42,317 bases of DNA, from assembly GCA_017474285.1 (NCBI GenBank), contig JAFVHT010000041.1:1-42317 (forward strand), read 5' to 3'. A program made the translations under genes and the position numbers. Under the pieces are notes generated by a model. That model saw nothing but the letters and a program-made list of their open reading frames with translations, did no database searches and had not been told where the DNA came from. Shown here piece after piece: positions 16,632-25,928 of the stretch (positions are counted from its first letter, which is position 1; every line of letters begins with the position of its first letter). The DNA comes from Acetobacter sp. (lineage in GTDB: Bacteria; Pseudomonadota; Alphaproteobacteria; Acetobacterales; Acetobacteraceae).

Positions 16632-19325
16632 ATGAAGTCTGTTGGGCACGATTCCCTTAAAACTGGCCGCACCCTTGAGGTTGACGGTAAAACATACCAC
16701 TATTTTTCACTTGAAGAAGCAAGTAAGCAAATTGGCGATATTAGCCGTTTGCCTGTTTCTTTGAAAATTTTGCTTGAAAACGTTCTTCGTTTTGAAAATG
16801 GTCATTCTTATACACAAGACCATGCGAAAGACGTTGTCGCGTGGCTTAAAGAGGCTAAAAGCACAAAGGAAGTGCCTTTTAAGCCTTCACGTATTCTGAT
16901 GCAGGATTTTACAGGCGTTCCCGCTGTTGTTGACCTTGCGGCTATGCGCGATGGAATTATTAGCCTGAAAGGTGATCCTAAAAAAGTTAATCCGCTTGTG
17001 CCCGTTAACTTGGTTATCGACCACTCCGTGATGGTGGATTATTACGGAACAAGCGATGCTCAGCTGAAAAACAGAACGCTTGAATTTGAGCGTAATGCAG
17101 AGCGTTATGCGTTCTTACGTTGGGGGCAAGAGGCTTTTGAAAACTTCTCTGTTGTGCCGCCAGATACAGGTATTTGCCATCAGGTCAATCTTGAGCATAT
17201 TGCACAGGTTGCTTGGACAGCTAACGTTCACGGTAAAGACTATGTCTATCCTGATACGCTCTATGGTACAGATAGCCATACAACCATGATTAACTGCCTT
17301 GGTGTGCTCGGTTGGGGTGTTGGTGGTATTGAAGCCGAAGCCGCTATGCTTGGGCAACCCATCGTTATGTTGATCCCTGATGTGATTGGTTTCCGTCTTA
17401 CAGGGAAACTCCCAGAAGGTGCGACAGCAACGGATTTAGTGCTGACAGTAACCCAAATGCTGCGTAAAAAAGGCGTGGTTGGTAAATTTGTTGAGTTCTT
17501 TGGTCCAGCTCTTGATCATTTGCCTGTTGCAAACCGTGCAACAATTGCGAATATGGCACCAGAATATGGCGCAACATGCGGCTTCTTCCCTGTTGATGCC
17601 ATGACGTTAGATTTCTTACGTCAAACAGGGCGTGATGAGCACCGTATTAAACTCGTTGAAAAATATCTGCGTGCGCAGGGTATGTTCCGTACAGCTGAAA
17701 CGCCAGAACCTCGCTTTACAGATACGTTAGAGCTTGATATTGGCACAGTTGTTCCGTCAATTGCTGGTCCGAAACGGCCGCAAGATCGCGTAGAACTGAA
17801 AAACGCAAAAACAGCCTTTGAACATGAGTTAACGTCTTCTTTAGGTGTTTCTAAAGAAGAAGCTCACAAAAGAGTGCCTGTTGCCGGTGAGAAGTATGAA
17901 CTTGGTCATGGGGATATTGTTATTGCAGCGATTACCTCATGCACCAATACTTCAAACCCAGAAGTGCTTATTGCGGCTGGCTTGTTAGCCCGTAAAGCGC
18001 GGGCACTTGGTTTACACCCCAAACCATGGGTGAAAACATCTCTCGCACCCGGGTCTCAAGTTGTTACGGAATATCTGAACAAAGCTAACCTAACGGCTGA
18101 TTTGGATGCGCTCGGCTTTAACACTGTTGGGTATGGCTGCACGACATGTATCGGTAACTCTGGTCCATTAGCGCCGCACATTGTTGATGCTATTGAAAAT
18201 AATAGCCTTGTAGCGGTTTCTGTTTTATCAGGTAACCGTAATTTTGAGGGGCGTATTTCACCCAACGTGCGTGCGAACTATTTAGCAAGCCCGCCGCTTG
18301 TGGTGGCTTACTCCATTTTGGGTACTATGCGTAAGGATATTCATACCGAACCGCTTGGCACCTCTAAAGATGGTAAACCTGTGTATTTAAAAGATATCTG
18401 GCCTACAAATAAAGAAATTCACGACGAGATTGCAAAAAATGTCACGCGTGAAGAATTTATTAAGCGGTATCGTGATATCGGTAAAGGCACAAAAGAGTGG
18501 CAAGAGCTCAAAGTTGCAACAGGTTCTGAAACCTATAAGTGGGATGCCGAATCAACTTATGTGCAAGATCCGCCTTACTTCAAAGGCATGAAAATTGAGC
18601 CAGATGCTCTGCGTGACATTGAAGGGGCGCGTATTTTGGCGCTGTTTGGAGATAGTATCACAACAGATCATATCTCTCCGGCGGGGAATATCAAAAAAGA
18701 TTCTCCAGCAGGTCGCTACCTCATTGAACATGGTGTTAAGCAGGAAGACTTTAACTCCTATGGGTCACGCCGTGGTAATGATCGTGTGATGGTGCGGGGC
18801 ACTTTTGCCAATATTCGTATCAAAAACGAAATGCTTCATGGTAAAGAGGGTGGCTATTCTAAACATTACCCAGATGGCAAAGAAGACACTATCTACGATG
18901 TCGCTATGGCGTATCAGAAAGAGGGTGTGCCATTGGTTGTCATCGGTGGTAAAGAATATGGTACAGGCTCTTCGCGTGACTGGGCAGCAAAAGGCACACT
19001 CTTGCTTGGTGTGAAAGCTGTCGTTGCTGAAAGCTTTGAGCGTATTCACCGTTCTAACCTCGTCGGTGTTGGTGTTCTCCCCTTAATGTTTAAAGAAGGT
19101 ACCACACGCCAGACACTTGGGCTGAAAGGTGATGAAGTGATCAGCATTAAAGGGCTTGAACACCTCAAACCGCGTATGGATGTCACCATGGTTATTAAAA
19201 GACATGATGGTTCTACGCAAGAGGTACTCTTGCTCTGCCGTATCGACACTTTCGATGAAGTGGAATACTACAGACACGGCGGTGTTCTCCAATACGTCTT
19301 ACGGGGTATGGTCAAAAACGCCTAA
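16632..19325 (+). CDS. acnA: Aconitate hydratase A
   Basis: Interconverts citrate and isocitrate in the TCA cycle with a [4Fe-4S] cluster. The 897-residue length and domain order are those of the AcnA/IRP1 type. The cluster cysteines are in AITSCTNTSNP and YGCTTCIGNSGP. Substrate-binding residues include TDSHTTMINCLGVLGWGVGG, SITTDHISPAG, and YGTGSSRDWAAKGT in the C-terminal swivel domain. It is transcribed alone, with a strong terminator 31 bp after the stop. The ccmA/acnA divergence is common in alphaproteobacteria. Confidence 0.97.
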   Translation: MKSVGHDSLKTGRTLEVDGKTYHYFSLEEASKQIGDISRLPVSLKILLENVLRFENGHSYTQDHAKDVVAWLKEAKSTKEVPFKPSRILMQDFTGVPAVVDLAAMRDGIISLKGDPKKVNPLVPVNLVIDHSVMVDYYGTSDAQLKNRTLEFERNAERYAFLRWGQEAFENFSVVPPDTGICHQVNLEHIAQVAWTANVHGKDYVYPDTLYGTDSHTTMINCLGVLGWGVGGIEAEAAMLGQPIVMLIPDVIGFRLTGKLPEGATATDLVLTVTQMLRKKGVVGKFVEFFGPALDHLPVANRATIANMAPEYGATCGFFPVDAMTLDFLRQTGRDEHRIKLVEKYLRAQGMFRTAETPEPRFTDTLELDIGTVVPSIAGPKRPQDRVELKNAKTAFEHELTSSLGVSKEEAHKRVPVAGEKYELGHGDIVIAAITSCTNTSNPEVLIAAGLLARKARALGLHPKPWVKTSLAPGSQVVTEYLNKANLTADLDALGFNTVGYGCTTCIGNSGPLAPHIVDAIENNSLVAVSVLSGNRNFEGRISPNVRANYLASPPLVVAYSILGTMRKDIHTEPLGTSKDGKPVYLKDIWPTNKEIHDEIAKNVTREEFIKRYRDIGKGTKEWQELKVATGSETYKWDAESTYVQDPPYFKGMKIEPDALRDIEGARILALFGDSITTDHISPAGNIKKDSPAGRYLIEHGVKQEDFNSYGSRRGNDRVMVRGTFANIRIKNEMLHGKEGGYSKHYPDGKEDTIYDVAMAYQKEGVPLVVIGGKEYGTGSSRDWAAKGTLLLGVKAVVAESFERIHRSNLVGVGVLPLMFKEGTTRQTLGLKGDEVISIKGLEHLKPRMDVTMVIKRHDGSTQEVLLLCRIDTFDEVEYYRHGGVLQYVLRGMVKNA

Positions 19326-19356
19326 AAACACTTTATAATAGGGTGTTATGAAAGAG

Positions 19357-19386
19357 ACCGGTTCAGAAATTCTGAACCGGTTTTTA
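19357..19386 (+). terminator. Rho-independent terminator after acnA
   Basis: accggttcagaa (19357-19368) is exactly complementary to ttctgaaccggt (19370-19381), followed by a T run (19381-19385). A textbook strong terminator. Confidence 0.9.
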
Positions 19387-19436
19387 TTATCTTTTGTTTA
19401 AGAAAAAATCTTGTTTGTATGGGGAATAGATTCTTT

Positions 19437-20054
19437 ATGAAAAAAGTTATAATTATTTGTGGTGTTATTGGTATTATCGCTGTGGTACTACTGATCATGT
19501 TTACCGGGTCAGGGAATAACACAGAAATTGTTCGAAAAAATTTTGATGCTAGCGCCTGTAAAAAGCAAAAGCCTTTTGAAACGGCTCTTGCTGCTTTGAA
19601 AGAGATTTCAAAAAATGCTCCACCCCCTACAGCTTGTACATTATTTGTTATTACGCCGATTCATACCTCTCCAAATCCAAACAATTTAACCGGATCAATA
19701 TCGCAATCGTCTGTAAATCTCCGAGATCTCGTAATGCCTTTAAAACTAGAAAAGGTTTCACTGATAGCTTTAGAGTTTGTTTCATTACCTTTGACGACAT
19801 CAAATTTTACAGTCAATATGCCAAAATCTCTCTCTCTTAATCCTCTTTTTTCCTATGGTTTCCATATACCCTGTATTTTTACTTCTGATACTTTGTGGTG
19901 TGACTCTCCATTTGATCAATTTCCGCACGAACAACCAGTAATTAGTTCTTCTAATGGTCAAAAAGACATAGAGTTTGTCTATACTTCAGATGGAGGTCAA
20001 ACTTGGTCCTTTTTCAGAGATGATAATGCGGAAGATTTGAAACCCTCAACTTGA
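19437..20054 (+). CDS. Hypothetical membrane-anchored protein with an Asp-box motif
   Basis: About 205 residues from the ATG at 19437; an in-frame ATG at 19419 would add six. The protein starts MKKVIIICG with one strong transmembrane segment (about residues 4-24), so it is probably anchored in the inner membrane and faces the periplasm. The rest is Ser/Pro/Asn-rich with no family I recognise. Four Cys are spread through the mature part. The C-terminal YTSDGGQTWSFF is an Asp-box (S-x-D-x-G-x-T-W), a beta-hairpin motif known from sialidases, photosynthesis factors and other beta-propellers, but here it is single. It is flanked by the acnA terminator and convergent crcB and may be a late acquisition. 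Confidence 0.6.
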   Translation: MKKVIIICGVIGIIAVVLLIMFTGSGNNTEIVRKNFDASACKKQKPFETALAALKEISKNAPPPTACTLFVITPIHTSPNPNNLTGSISQSSVNLRDLVMPLKLEKVSLIALEFVSLPLTTSNFTVNMPKSLSLNPLFSYGFHIPCIFTSDTLWCDSPFDQFPHEQPVISSSNGQKDIEFVYTSDGGQTWSFFRDDNAEDLKPST

Positions 20055-20232
20055 ACTCTGTCCAAGAAGTTCAATATAAAAGCTAATTTTATAAGAAGAG
20101 GGTGTCCTACTTTTTAGGCTGATGCCCTATTCTTTTAGGTAAACAACGAATGGTATATGATCAGGAGAGTGCTCTATCGTTAAGTAAATTGTGGCGAGTT
20201 GTTTTTTTGTTATTTCGTCTTTTTGAGGACTC

Positions 20233-20628
20233 TCAATGATTTATAACCTCCGCCGCCATATATCCCGCAGCAGCACCGATGATACAGAGTATAACAGTTA
20301 AGCTAATGTGAAGTAGGGCATGAATGGGGTGACCATCTTTTAATTGGTTGATCGTTTGCAGGCTGAACGATGAAAACGTGGTATAACCGCCGAAAAAACC
20401 AACCATAATAATTGTTCGCATTGTTTCTGAGAGGGGGAATTTACTTTCTAAAGCTGTTAAGTCTCCAAAAAAAACGATGAGGAACGAGCCGGTAATGTTG
20501 ATCAGCATCGTTGCCCATGGGAGAACACCGTTCCAGTGCGCTATTGCCAATCCGATCCAATAGCGGAGTAATGTGCCAAAGGCACCGGCAAGACCGATGA
20601 GCAAAGAAGGCATAAGCTGTGCGAACAT
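20233..20628 (-). CDS. crcB: Fluoride exporter CrcB/Fluc
   Basis: A 131-residue inner-membrane fluoride channel of the Fluc family that works as an antiparallel dimer. It has four hydrophobic segments and the conserved GGYTTFSSFSLQ around the central sodium and fluoride path, with GTLLRYWIGLA and WATMLINITGSFLI near the N-terminus. It begins 36 bp after the DsbA-like gene on the same strand, so the two may be co-transcribed. No fluoride riboswitch is seen directly upstream. Confidence 0.93.
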   Translation of the reverse strand: MFAQLMPSLLIGLAGAFGTLLRYWIGLAIAHWNGVLPWATMLINITGSFLIVFFGDLTALESKFPLSETMRTIIMVGFFGGYTTFSSFSLQTINQLKDGHPIHALLHISLTVILCIIGAAAGYMAAEVINH

Positions 20629-20664
20629 GGTGAGAAGAAAGATAACGTAATAGAGTTAAAAAAG

Positions 20665-21435
20665 TTAAGGCTTTTGTGTGTTCTGTTTTAATTGTGATAA
20701 GAGATCTTTAAGATCTTCTAAAGAAACAGCACCGGGAACGATGTTTTGTTCTCCGATAATAAAAGTAGGTGTACCATCAAGTCCAATAGAGCGAGCAAGG
20801 GCAATGTTTTTAGCAAGTTCTGAAGTAATAGCAGGATTTTTCATATCGCGGATTAAGCGATCGGGGTTAAGACCCGTTTTTAAAGCTACTCTGCGGATAC
20901 GTTCTATACCAGGGGGAGTGGTATCAAACATAAGGGCTTTTTGAAATTTAAAATAAGCGTGTTGAAGTTTAGCAGCTAAAATAGCTTCTGCGTCTATTAT
21001 ACTATTAGGGCCGAGAACAGGAACAACCTTTTCAACAAGCCGAAGTTGTGGTTCGTCAGCAATAAGTGTCTCTAAATCAGGAAGAATTTTGCGACAATAC
21101 GGGCAACGTGGATCATAAAACTCTATAAGGCTCAATGTTCCATGAGGGTTGCCTAAAACGATGTCTGTTGTGCTTTGGCTGAAGTGATGGGGATTGTTAT
21201 GAATAGTTTCTAAAGCAGACTCTGTTTTTTTGGCAGACTCTTTATCTTGTAAGGCTGTAATAGCATCAGATAAAATCGTTGGGTCTGTTTTTAGTGCCTC
21301 ACGCACAATAGAAATAATTTCAGCCCGTTGAGCCGGTGTAAAATGGCTATTATGCGTTTGTGCTGAAGAGGTTTCTAAGGTGAAAAGAAATGTTATTGAT
21401 GTTATAAAAAAACGTACGAGAAACAATCGAGCCAT
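20665..21435 (-). CDS. DsbA-family thiol:disulfide oxidoreductase, secreted
   Basis: A periplasmic thioredoxin-fold protein of about 256 residues, close to the Com1/DsbA-like group (BdbD/ScsC-like). The active site is CPYC within YDPRCPYCRKILPDLE, and the cis-Pro loop is GTPTFIIG. A helical N-terminal extension after the signal (about 30-75) fits the oligomerising type. I place the start at the ATG at 21435, because it opens a good signal peptide (MARLFLVRFF...SSAQ); the frame continues to an ATG at 21543, but those 36 residues lack secretion features. It may assist disulfide or cytochrome c chemistry; its substrates are unknown. Confidence 0.85.
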   Translation of the reverse strand: MARLFLVRFFITSITFLFTLETSSAQTHNSHFTPAQRAEIISIVREALKTDPTILSDAITALQDKESAKKTESALETIHNNPHHFSQSTTDIVLGNPHGTLSLIEFYDPRCPYCRKILPDLETLIADEPQLRLVEKVVPVLGPNSIIDAEAILAAKLQHAYFKFQKALMFDTTPPGIERIRRVALKTGLNPDRLIRDMKNPAITSELAKNIALARSIGLDGTPTFIIGEQNIVPGAVSLEDLKDLLSQLKQNTQKP

Positions 21436-21628
21436 GTTGCGTATCCACAAATAGGGTATTGAACAGATGTTGAGATAAGATAGAAGTCGTAGTATGACTG
21501 TTTTCACAAGTTTTGTCATGTATGAGTCTTCATGTATTAACATTTTTTGTTATTTTTTACGAAAACAAAAAAACGGCGATTTGTGCAGGTAGAGTATTGG
21601 AGATGTTGGGCTATGGAGAAGTTAGTCC

Positions 21629-23074
21629 GTGTTAAGTAGATTTCAAAAAAAACTTTTTATTATATGGCGTCGTTCGCTGTGTTTTACACCACGTTTGTTG
21701 CGTATTGTTGTCGTTTGTTTCGGAAGTGGGGCTTTAACCGCCTGTGGTGAGCAAAACGTTGTAACAACCAAACCCGTTGAGAGTGGCTTTGTAGGGAGTG
21801 TTGCTGCTGATGAACCACATGCGGCTCAAATTGCGTATAATGTTATGGAACGAGGGGGTAATGCTGCTGATGCCGCTACAGCATTAGGGTTGGCTTTGGC
21901 TGTAACCTTGCCTTCACGTGCATCATTAGGAAGTGGTGGCGCTTGTTTAGCATGGCGACCAGGAGAATCTACAGGACAAGCTTTTGAATTTTTGCCACGT
22001 AGAGGTAGGTATGCAAACAGTGGGGCGGATCGTCCTGCAGCGGTACCGATGTTAGCCCGTGGTTTGTTTTTGCTTCAGTTACGTTATGGTAGTGTTCAAC
22101 TGGCCGATTTGTTTGTGCCTGCACGGGATTTAGCCGCTCGGGGTGTGCCTGTGAGTCGCTTGTTGGCGTCTGATTTGGCAACGGTAAAAAATGCATTGTT
22201 GGCTGATAATAACGCACGCACTGTTTTTGCACGGCGTGACGGTACACTGCTTAAAGCAGATGATATTTTGGTACAAACACGTCTGGCCGGGGCTCTTGAA
22301 CGCTTACGTATAGCGGGTGTCGGTGATCTTTATGGCGGTGCTCTTGGGCAGGCTTTTGTAACAGGGACCAATGCAGCGGGTGGTGCTCTGACGATTCAAG
22401 ATTTACGTCGCTCTCTTGTACAAGTAGAAAAACCTCTTACAGCGCGTCAAAATGGTGTTGATCTCAGTTTTTTACCACCGCCAGCTGATGGTGGGTTAGG
22501 TATGGCGGCACGTTATCTTTCTCATGGGAAAATAATATATGCTGATCAGGTTGTGGCGGCGTGGCGTCAGCAGAATAAAGGTCAAATGAGGCCTATTGCT
22601 GAGGCACAGCATATATTAGACTCTGGGCGTTTTCCTCAAGGGATGTCTTTACCGCCATTACCTGCGTCAACGAGTTATGTTGTCACAGATCGTTCTGGTG
22701 AAACCGTTGCTTGTGTTTTAACGATGAATAATCTATTTGGTACAGGTCGTATTGCTGGTTCTACAGGGATTGTGCTGGCTGCTTCTCCTTTAAGAAGGCC
22801 TCAACCTCTTTTACCGGCGGGTATTGCTCATATTGGAAACCAGCAATTGCGCGCTGTTGCAGCTGCTTCTGGTCAAAATAGCGCTGCGGATGCAGCAGCT
22901 CTTGCGTTACGTGCAGCCGTGGCAGGTGTTAACCCGAAGCCTATTAAAGGAGGGAGTGGTAGAGCGAATAGTGTGTCGTGTCCTGCGGGTCTACCGGGTG
23001 ATGCAGGGCGTTGTTTTGCTTGGACAGATCCTCAAGGAAAAGGGCTAGCTTTGCCTATTGTCCATAAGCATTAA
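21629..23074 (+). CDS. Gamma-glutamyltransferase-like lipoprotein (Ntn-hydrolase)
   Basis: A 481-residue member of the gamma-glutamyltranspeptidase family, which cleaves glutathione and other gamma-glutamyl compounds after self-processing at a Thr. After a long basic N-terminus and hydrophobic segment there is a lipobox-like LTAC at about residue 44. The large-subunit part is clear: AADEPHAAQIAYNVMERGGN, AADAATALGLAL and SLGSGGACLAW. The candidate processing Thr is T348 in STSYVVTDRSGETVACVLTMNN, which replaces the usual TTH/TSH. The whole protein is shorter than E. coli GGT (about 580). It starts with GTG at 21629, with ggag 10-13 nt upstream. Activity should be treated as unproven because the motif differs. 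Confidence 0.8.
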   Translation: MLSRFQKKLFIIWRRSLCFTPRLLRIVVVCFGSGALTACGEQNVVTTKPVESGFVGSVAADEPHAAQIAYNVMERGGNAADAATALGLALAVTLPSRASLGSGGACLAWRPGESTGQAFEFLPRRGRYANSGADRPAAVPMLARGLFLLQLRYGSVQLADLFVPARDLAARGVPVSRLLASDLATVKNALLADNNARTVFARRDGTLLKADDILVQTRLAGALERLRIAGVGDLYGGALGQAFVTGTNAAGGALTIQDLRRSLVQVEKPLTARQNGVDLSFLPPPADGGLGMAARYLSHGKIIYADQVVAAWRQQNKGQMRPIAEAQHILDSGRFPQGMSLPPLPASTSYVVTDRSGETVACVLTMNNLFGTGRIAGSTGIVLAASPLRRPQPLLPAGIAHIGNQQLRAVAAASGQNSAADAAALALRAAVAGVNPKPIKGGSGRANSVSCPAGLPGDAGRCFAWTDPQGKGLALPIVHKH

Positions 23075-23128
23075 GTGTGTTTTCTTTGTGGCGTTGGTTG
23101 GTGTCAACAGGAACGTTTTTAATGTTGA

Positions 23129-23165
23129 TTATTCTTGATACGAGAATAAGAAAAAGCGTGATACT
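23129..23165 (+). promoter_or_regulatory. Inverted repeat and possible promoter upstream of recA
   Basis: TTATTCT (23129-23135) and AGAATAA (23143-23149) are exact inverted arms with a 7-nt spacer. TTGATA (23135-23140) followed 19 nt later by GATACT (23160-23165) is a weak promoter match. I see no alphaproteobacterial SOS box (GTTC-N7-GTTC) in 23075-23244. Confidence 0.35.
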
Positions 23166-23244
23166 TTAGACGGGGTGTGTGTAGATTTTGTAACTCTGCT
23201 ATATGTAGGGAAGTGATTAGATTAACAAAAAAGAGGGATAGGCA

Positions 23245-24282
23245 ATGGATAAGGCAAAAGCGCTTGAGGGAGCACTCAATCAAATTGAACGGGCTTTTGG
23301 TAAAGGGTCTGTTATGCGTCTTGGGCAGCGCCCGAAGGAGCAAGGTGACGTTATTTCTACGGGCTCTTTAGGGTTGGATATTGCACTTGGTATTGGCGGT
23401 TTACCCCGTGGGCGTGTGGTGGAAATCTATGGACCAGAAAGTTCTGGTAAAACAACGCTTGCTTTACATGTTATTGCTGAAGCCCAGAAAAATGGAGGTA
23501 CTTGTGCTTTTATTGATGCGGAACATGCGTTAGACCCGGGCTATGCTAAAAAATTAGGGGTCGATGTTGATAATTTGTTAATCAGTCAGCCTGATGCAGG
23601 TGAGCAAGCACTTGAAATTGCAGATACACTTGTGCGTTCTGGTGCGGTTGATGTTTTGGTAGTGGATAGTGTGGCTGCCCTTGTTCCTCGTGCTGAACTT
23701 GAGGGTGATATGGGCGATAGTCATGTCGGGTTGCATGCACGATTGATGAGCCAGGCACTCCGTAAATTAACAGGTACGGTAGCTCGTTCCAATACATTGA
23801 TGATCTTTCTGAACCAAATTCGTCAAAAAATTGGGGTTATGTTTGGTAATCCTGAAACAACGACGGGGGGAAACGCACTTAAATTTTATTCTTCTATTCG
23901 TATGGACATTCGTCGTATTGGTTCTATTAAAGATAAAGATGAAATTTTAGGAAATCAGACGCGTGTTAAAGTTGTAAAAAACAAGATGGCACCGCCGTTT
24001 CGGCAGGTCGAATTCGATATTATGTATGGTGAGGGGATTAGTAAAGTAGGTGAATTGATTGATTTAGGCGTCAAAGCAGGGGTGGTTGAAAAATCTGGGG
24101 CATGGTTTTCATGTGATAGCCAGCGTATTGGACAAGGGCGTGAAAATGCGAAACAATTTTTACGTGATCATCCAGAAATGGCTGCATTAATTGAGCATAA
24201 AGTGCGTGAACATGCAGGTGTTGTAGCTGAAGCCATGATGGGGGTAAGTGATCACGATATCGTAGAAGACGATTTCTCATAA
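23245..24282 (+). CDS. recA: Recombinase RecA
   Basis: The strand-exchange ATPase of homologous recombination and the SOS co-protease, 345 residues. Walker A is GPESSGKTT, Walker B is [16 protein letters not shown], and loop L2 is in [17 protein letters not shown]. The N-terminal helix carries the usual polymerisation segment [14 protein letters not shown]. The acidic C-terminus ends in [10 protein letters not shown]. It starts with ATG after an agaggga ribosome binding site. It is transcribed alone, with opgG following after about 100 bp. Confidence 0.98.
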   Translation: MDKAKALEGALNQIERAFGKGSVMRLGQRPKEQGDVISTGSLGLDIALGIGGLPRGRVVEIYGPESSGKTTLALHVIAEAQKNGGTCAFIDAEHALDPGYAKKLGVDVDNLLISQPDAGEQALEIADTLVRSGAVDVLVVDSVAALVPRAELEGDMGDSHVGLHARLMSQALRKLTGTVARSNTLMIFLNQIRQKIGVMFGNPETTTGGNALKFYSSIRMDIRRIGSIKDKDEILGNQTRVKVVKNKMAPPFRQVEFDIMYGEGISKVGELIDLGVKAGVVEKSGAWFSCDSQRIGQGRENAKQFLRDHPEMAALIEHKVREHAGVVAEAMMGVSDHDIVEDDFS

Positions 24283-24371
24283 TATATGATTTGTACAACG
24301 TGAGCAGTCACTAATCTCTGTGAAATTCGGTATCACTATCCGGTCATGGATTATATGGGGTAGTCTGTAGT

Positions 24372-24377
24372 AGGAGG
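24372..24377 (+). promoter_or_regulatory. Ribosome binding site that supports the GTG start of opgG
   Basis: A perfect aggagg lies 6 nt before the GTG at 24384, which decides the start of opgG. Confidence 0.75.
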
Positions 24378-24383
24378 TTAAGG

Positions 24384-25928
24384 GTGTCAGTAAAGGTGCA
24401 ACGGCGCGATATTATCAGGGCGGGTGTAGGGACAGCACTGCTTTCTATGGTAGGGGGGGTAGTACATGTCGCACACGCTGAAAATATGAGTGGAGCAACG
24501 GGGGCATTTGATGATAGTACCGTTATCCAGATCGCGCGTAAGCTCTCCACCTTACCTTATCGGGCACCAGAGCAACATTTACCTAAAGCGATCGAAAATT
24601 TGACCTTTGATCAATATCGTAGTATTGTATATAAACATGAATGTGCTTTATGGGCAACGGATAATCTTGATTTTGATGTAGAGTTTTTCCCTCGCGGGTT
24701 TCTTTATAAACCACGTGTTGCGATCTATGAAGTGGTCGACGGTCGATCAAGTGTTGTCCCGTATTCGTCTGATTTATTTACTTATGCTGATCCAGCCTTA
24801 AAAGTTGATAGTGATTTAGGATTTGCAGGTTTTCGCTTACGTTCGGCTATCAATACGCCCGGTGTTAAAGAGGAATTTTGCGTTTTTTTAGGGGCTTCTT
24901 ATTTTCGGGCTGTTGCAAAAGGGCAGAATTATGGTCTTTTTGCCCGTGGTTTTGCCAATGATACAGGGGATCCAAAAGGTGAGGAATTTGCTATTTTTCG
25001 CGCTTTTTGGTTAGAAAAACCTCACCCCGATGTTCAAGCCATGGTGCTTTATGCTCTGTTAGATAGCCCTTCGTTGACGGGGGCTTTCCGATTTACTATT
25101 CGCCCTGGTGATCCTACGGTGTTTGATGTACAAACGTCATTATTTCCGCGTACAGTGATTAGCCAATCAGGTATTGCACCGTTGGCAAGTATGTATTATT
25201 TCGGTGTTAATGATCATAGCCATGTAGATGATTGGCGACCTGCTGCCCATGATAGTGAAGCTTTGCAAATGTGGACGGGTTCAGGGCAACAACTTTATCG
25301 TCCGCTTTATAATCCTTTAGATTTACAAATTTCGACGTTTTCTGATGTCTCACCACGAGGGTTCGGGCTCGTGCAACGGAGACGTGCTTTTCATGACTTT
25401 GAAGATCTACAACTTCATTATGAAAAACGTCCCTCTTTATGGATTGAACCTGTTGGTGATTGGGGTTCTGGTTGGGTGGAATTGGTAGAGATTCCTACAC
25501 CTAACGAAGTTAATGATAATATTGTCTCGTTTTGGCGACCAAAGGAACCTTTACGTGCGGGACGGGAATATATGTATACCTATCGCATGTATTGGGGATG
25601 GGATGTGCCGTTCCCGACGACATTGGCTAGAATCGGTGCAACGCGTGTAGGTACTGTGACGAATAATGGGGATGCTCGTTTCTTTTGCATTGATTTTACG
25701 GGGGATATCTTTAGCCATTTATCAAAAGAGACACATTTTCATATTACACCTAAAGCTTCTGCTGGTACAATACGAAATATTGTGCTTGAACCAAATCCTG
25801 ATATCAAAGGTTGGCGGGCGACGTTTGAATTTGCACCTGGTGATGCCAAGGTATCTGATCTGAGTGCTACATTGGAAACAGACTCAGGTCCGGTATCTGA
25901 ACAATGGTTGTACCGGTGGACACCGTAA
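24384..25928 (+). CDS. opgG: Periplasmic glucan biosynthesis protein OpgG/OpgD
   Basis: A 514-residue periplasmic protein of the MdoG/OpgD family, needed for synthesis and branching of osmoregulated periplasmic glucans. The N-terminus has a twin-arginine-like motif (QRRDIIRAG) before a hydrophobic stretch and an Ala-His-Ala cleavage region, which resembles OpgD more than OpgG. The beta-sandwich body shows YRSIVYKHECALW, RPLYNPLDLQIS, PRGFGLVQRRRAFHDFEDL and the C-terminal Ig-like part. GTG start. The gene overlaps opgH by 25 bp, which supports joint translation and shared function. Confidence 0.93.
   Translation: MSVKVQRRDIIRAGVGTALLSMVGGVVHVAHAENMSGATGAFDDSTVIQIARKLSTLPYRAPEQHLPKAIENLTFDQYRSIVYKHECALWATDNLDFDVEFFPRGFLYKPRVAIYEVVDGRSSVVPYSSDLFTYADPALKVDSDLGFAGFRLRSAINTPGVKEEFCVFLGASYFRAVAKGQNYGLFARGFANDTGDPKGEEFAIFRAFWLEKPHPDVQAMVLYALLDSPSLTGAFRFTIRPGDPTVFDVQTSLFPRTVISQSGIAPLASMYYFGVNDHSHVDDWRPAAHDSEALQMWTGSGQQLYRPLYNPLDLQISTFSDVSPRGFGLVQRRRAFHDFEDLQLHYEKRPSLWIEPVGDWGSGWVELVEIPTPNEVNDNIVSFWRPKEPLRAGREYMYTYRMYWGWDVPFPTTLARIGATRVGTVTNNGDARFFCIDFTGDIFSHLSKETHFHITPKASAGTIRNIVLEPNPDIKGWRATFEFAPGDAKVSDLSATLETDSGPVSEQWLYRWTP

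Noticed and set aside
20099..20135. ggctgatgccc stretch resembling the 3' part of a fluoride riboswitch near crcB
   Set aside because: It is on the plus strand downstream of crcB, and the other conserved parts of the motif are missing.
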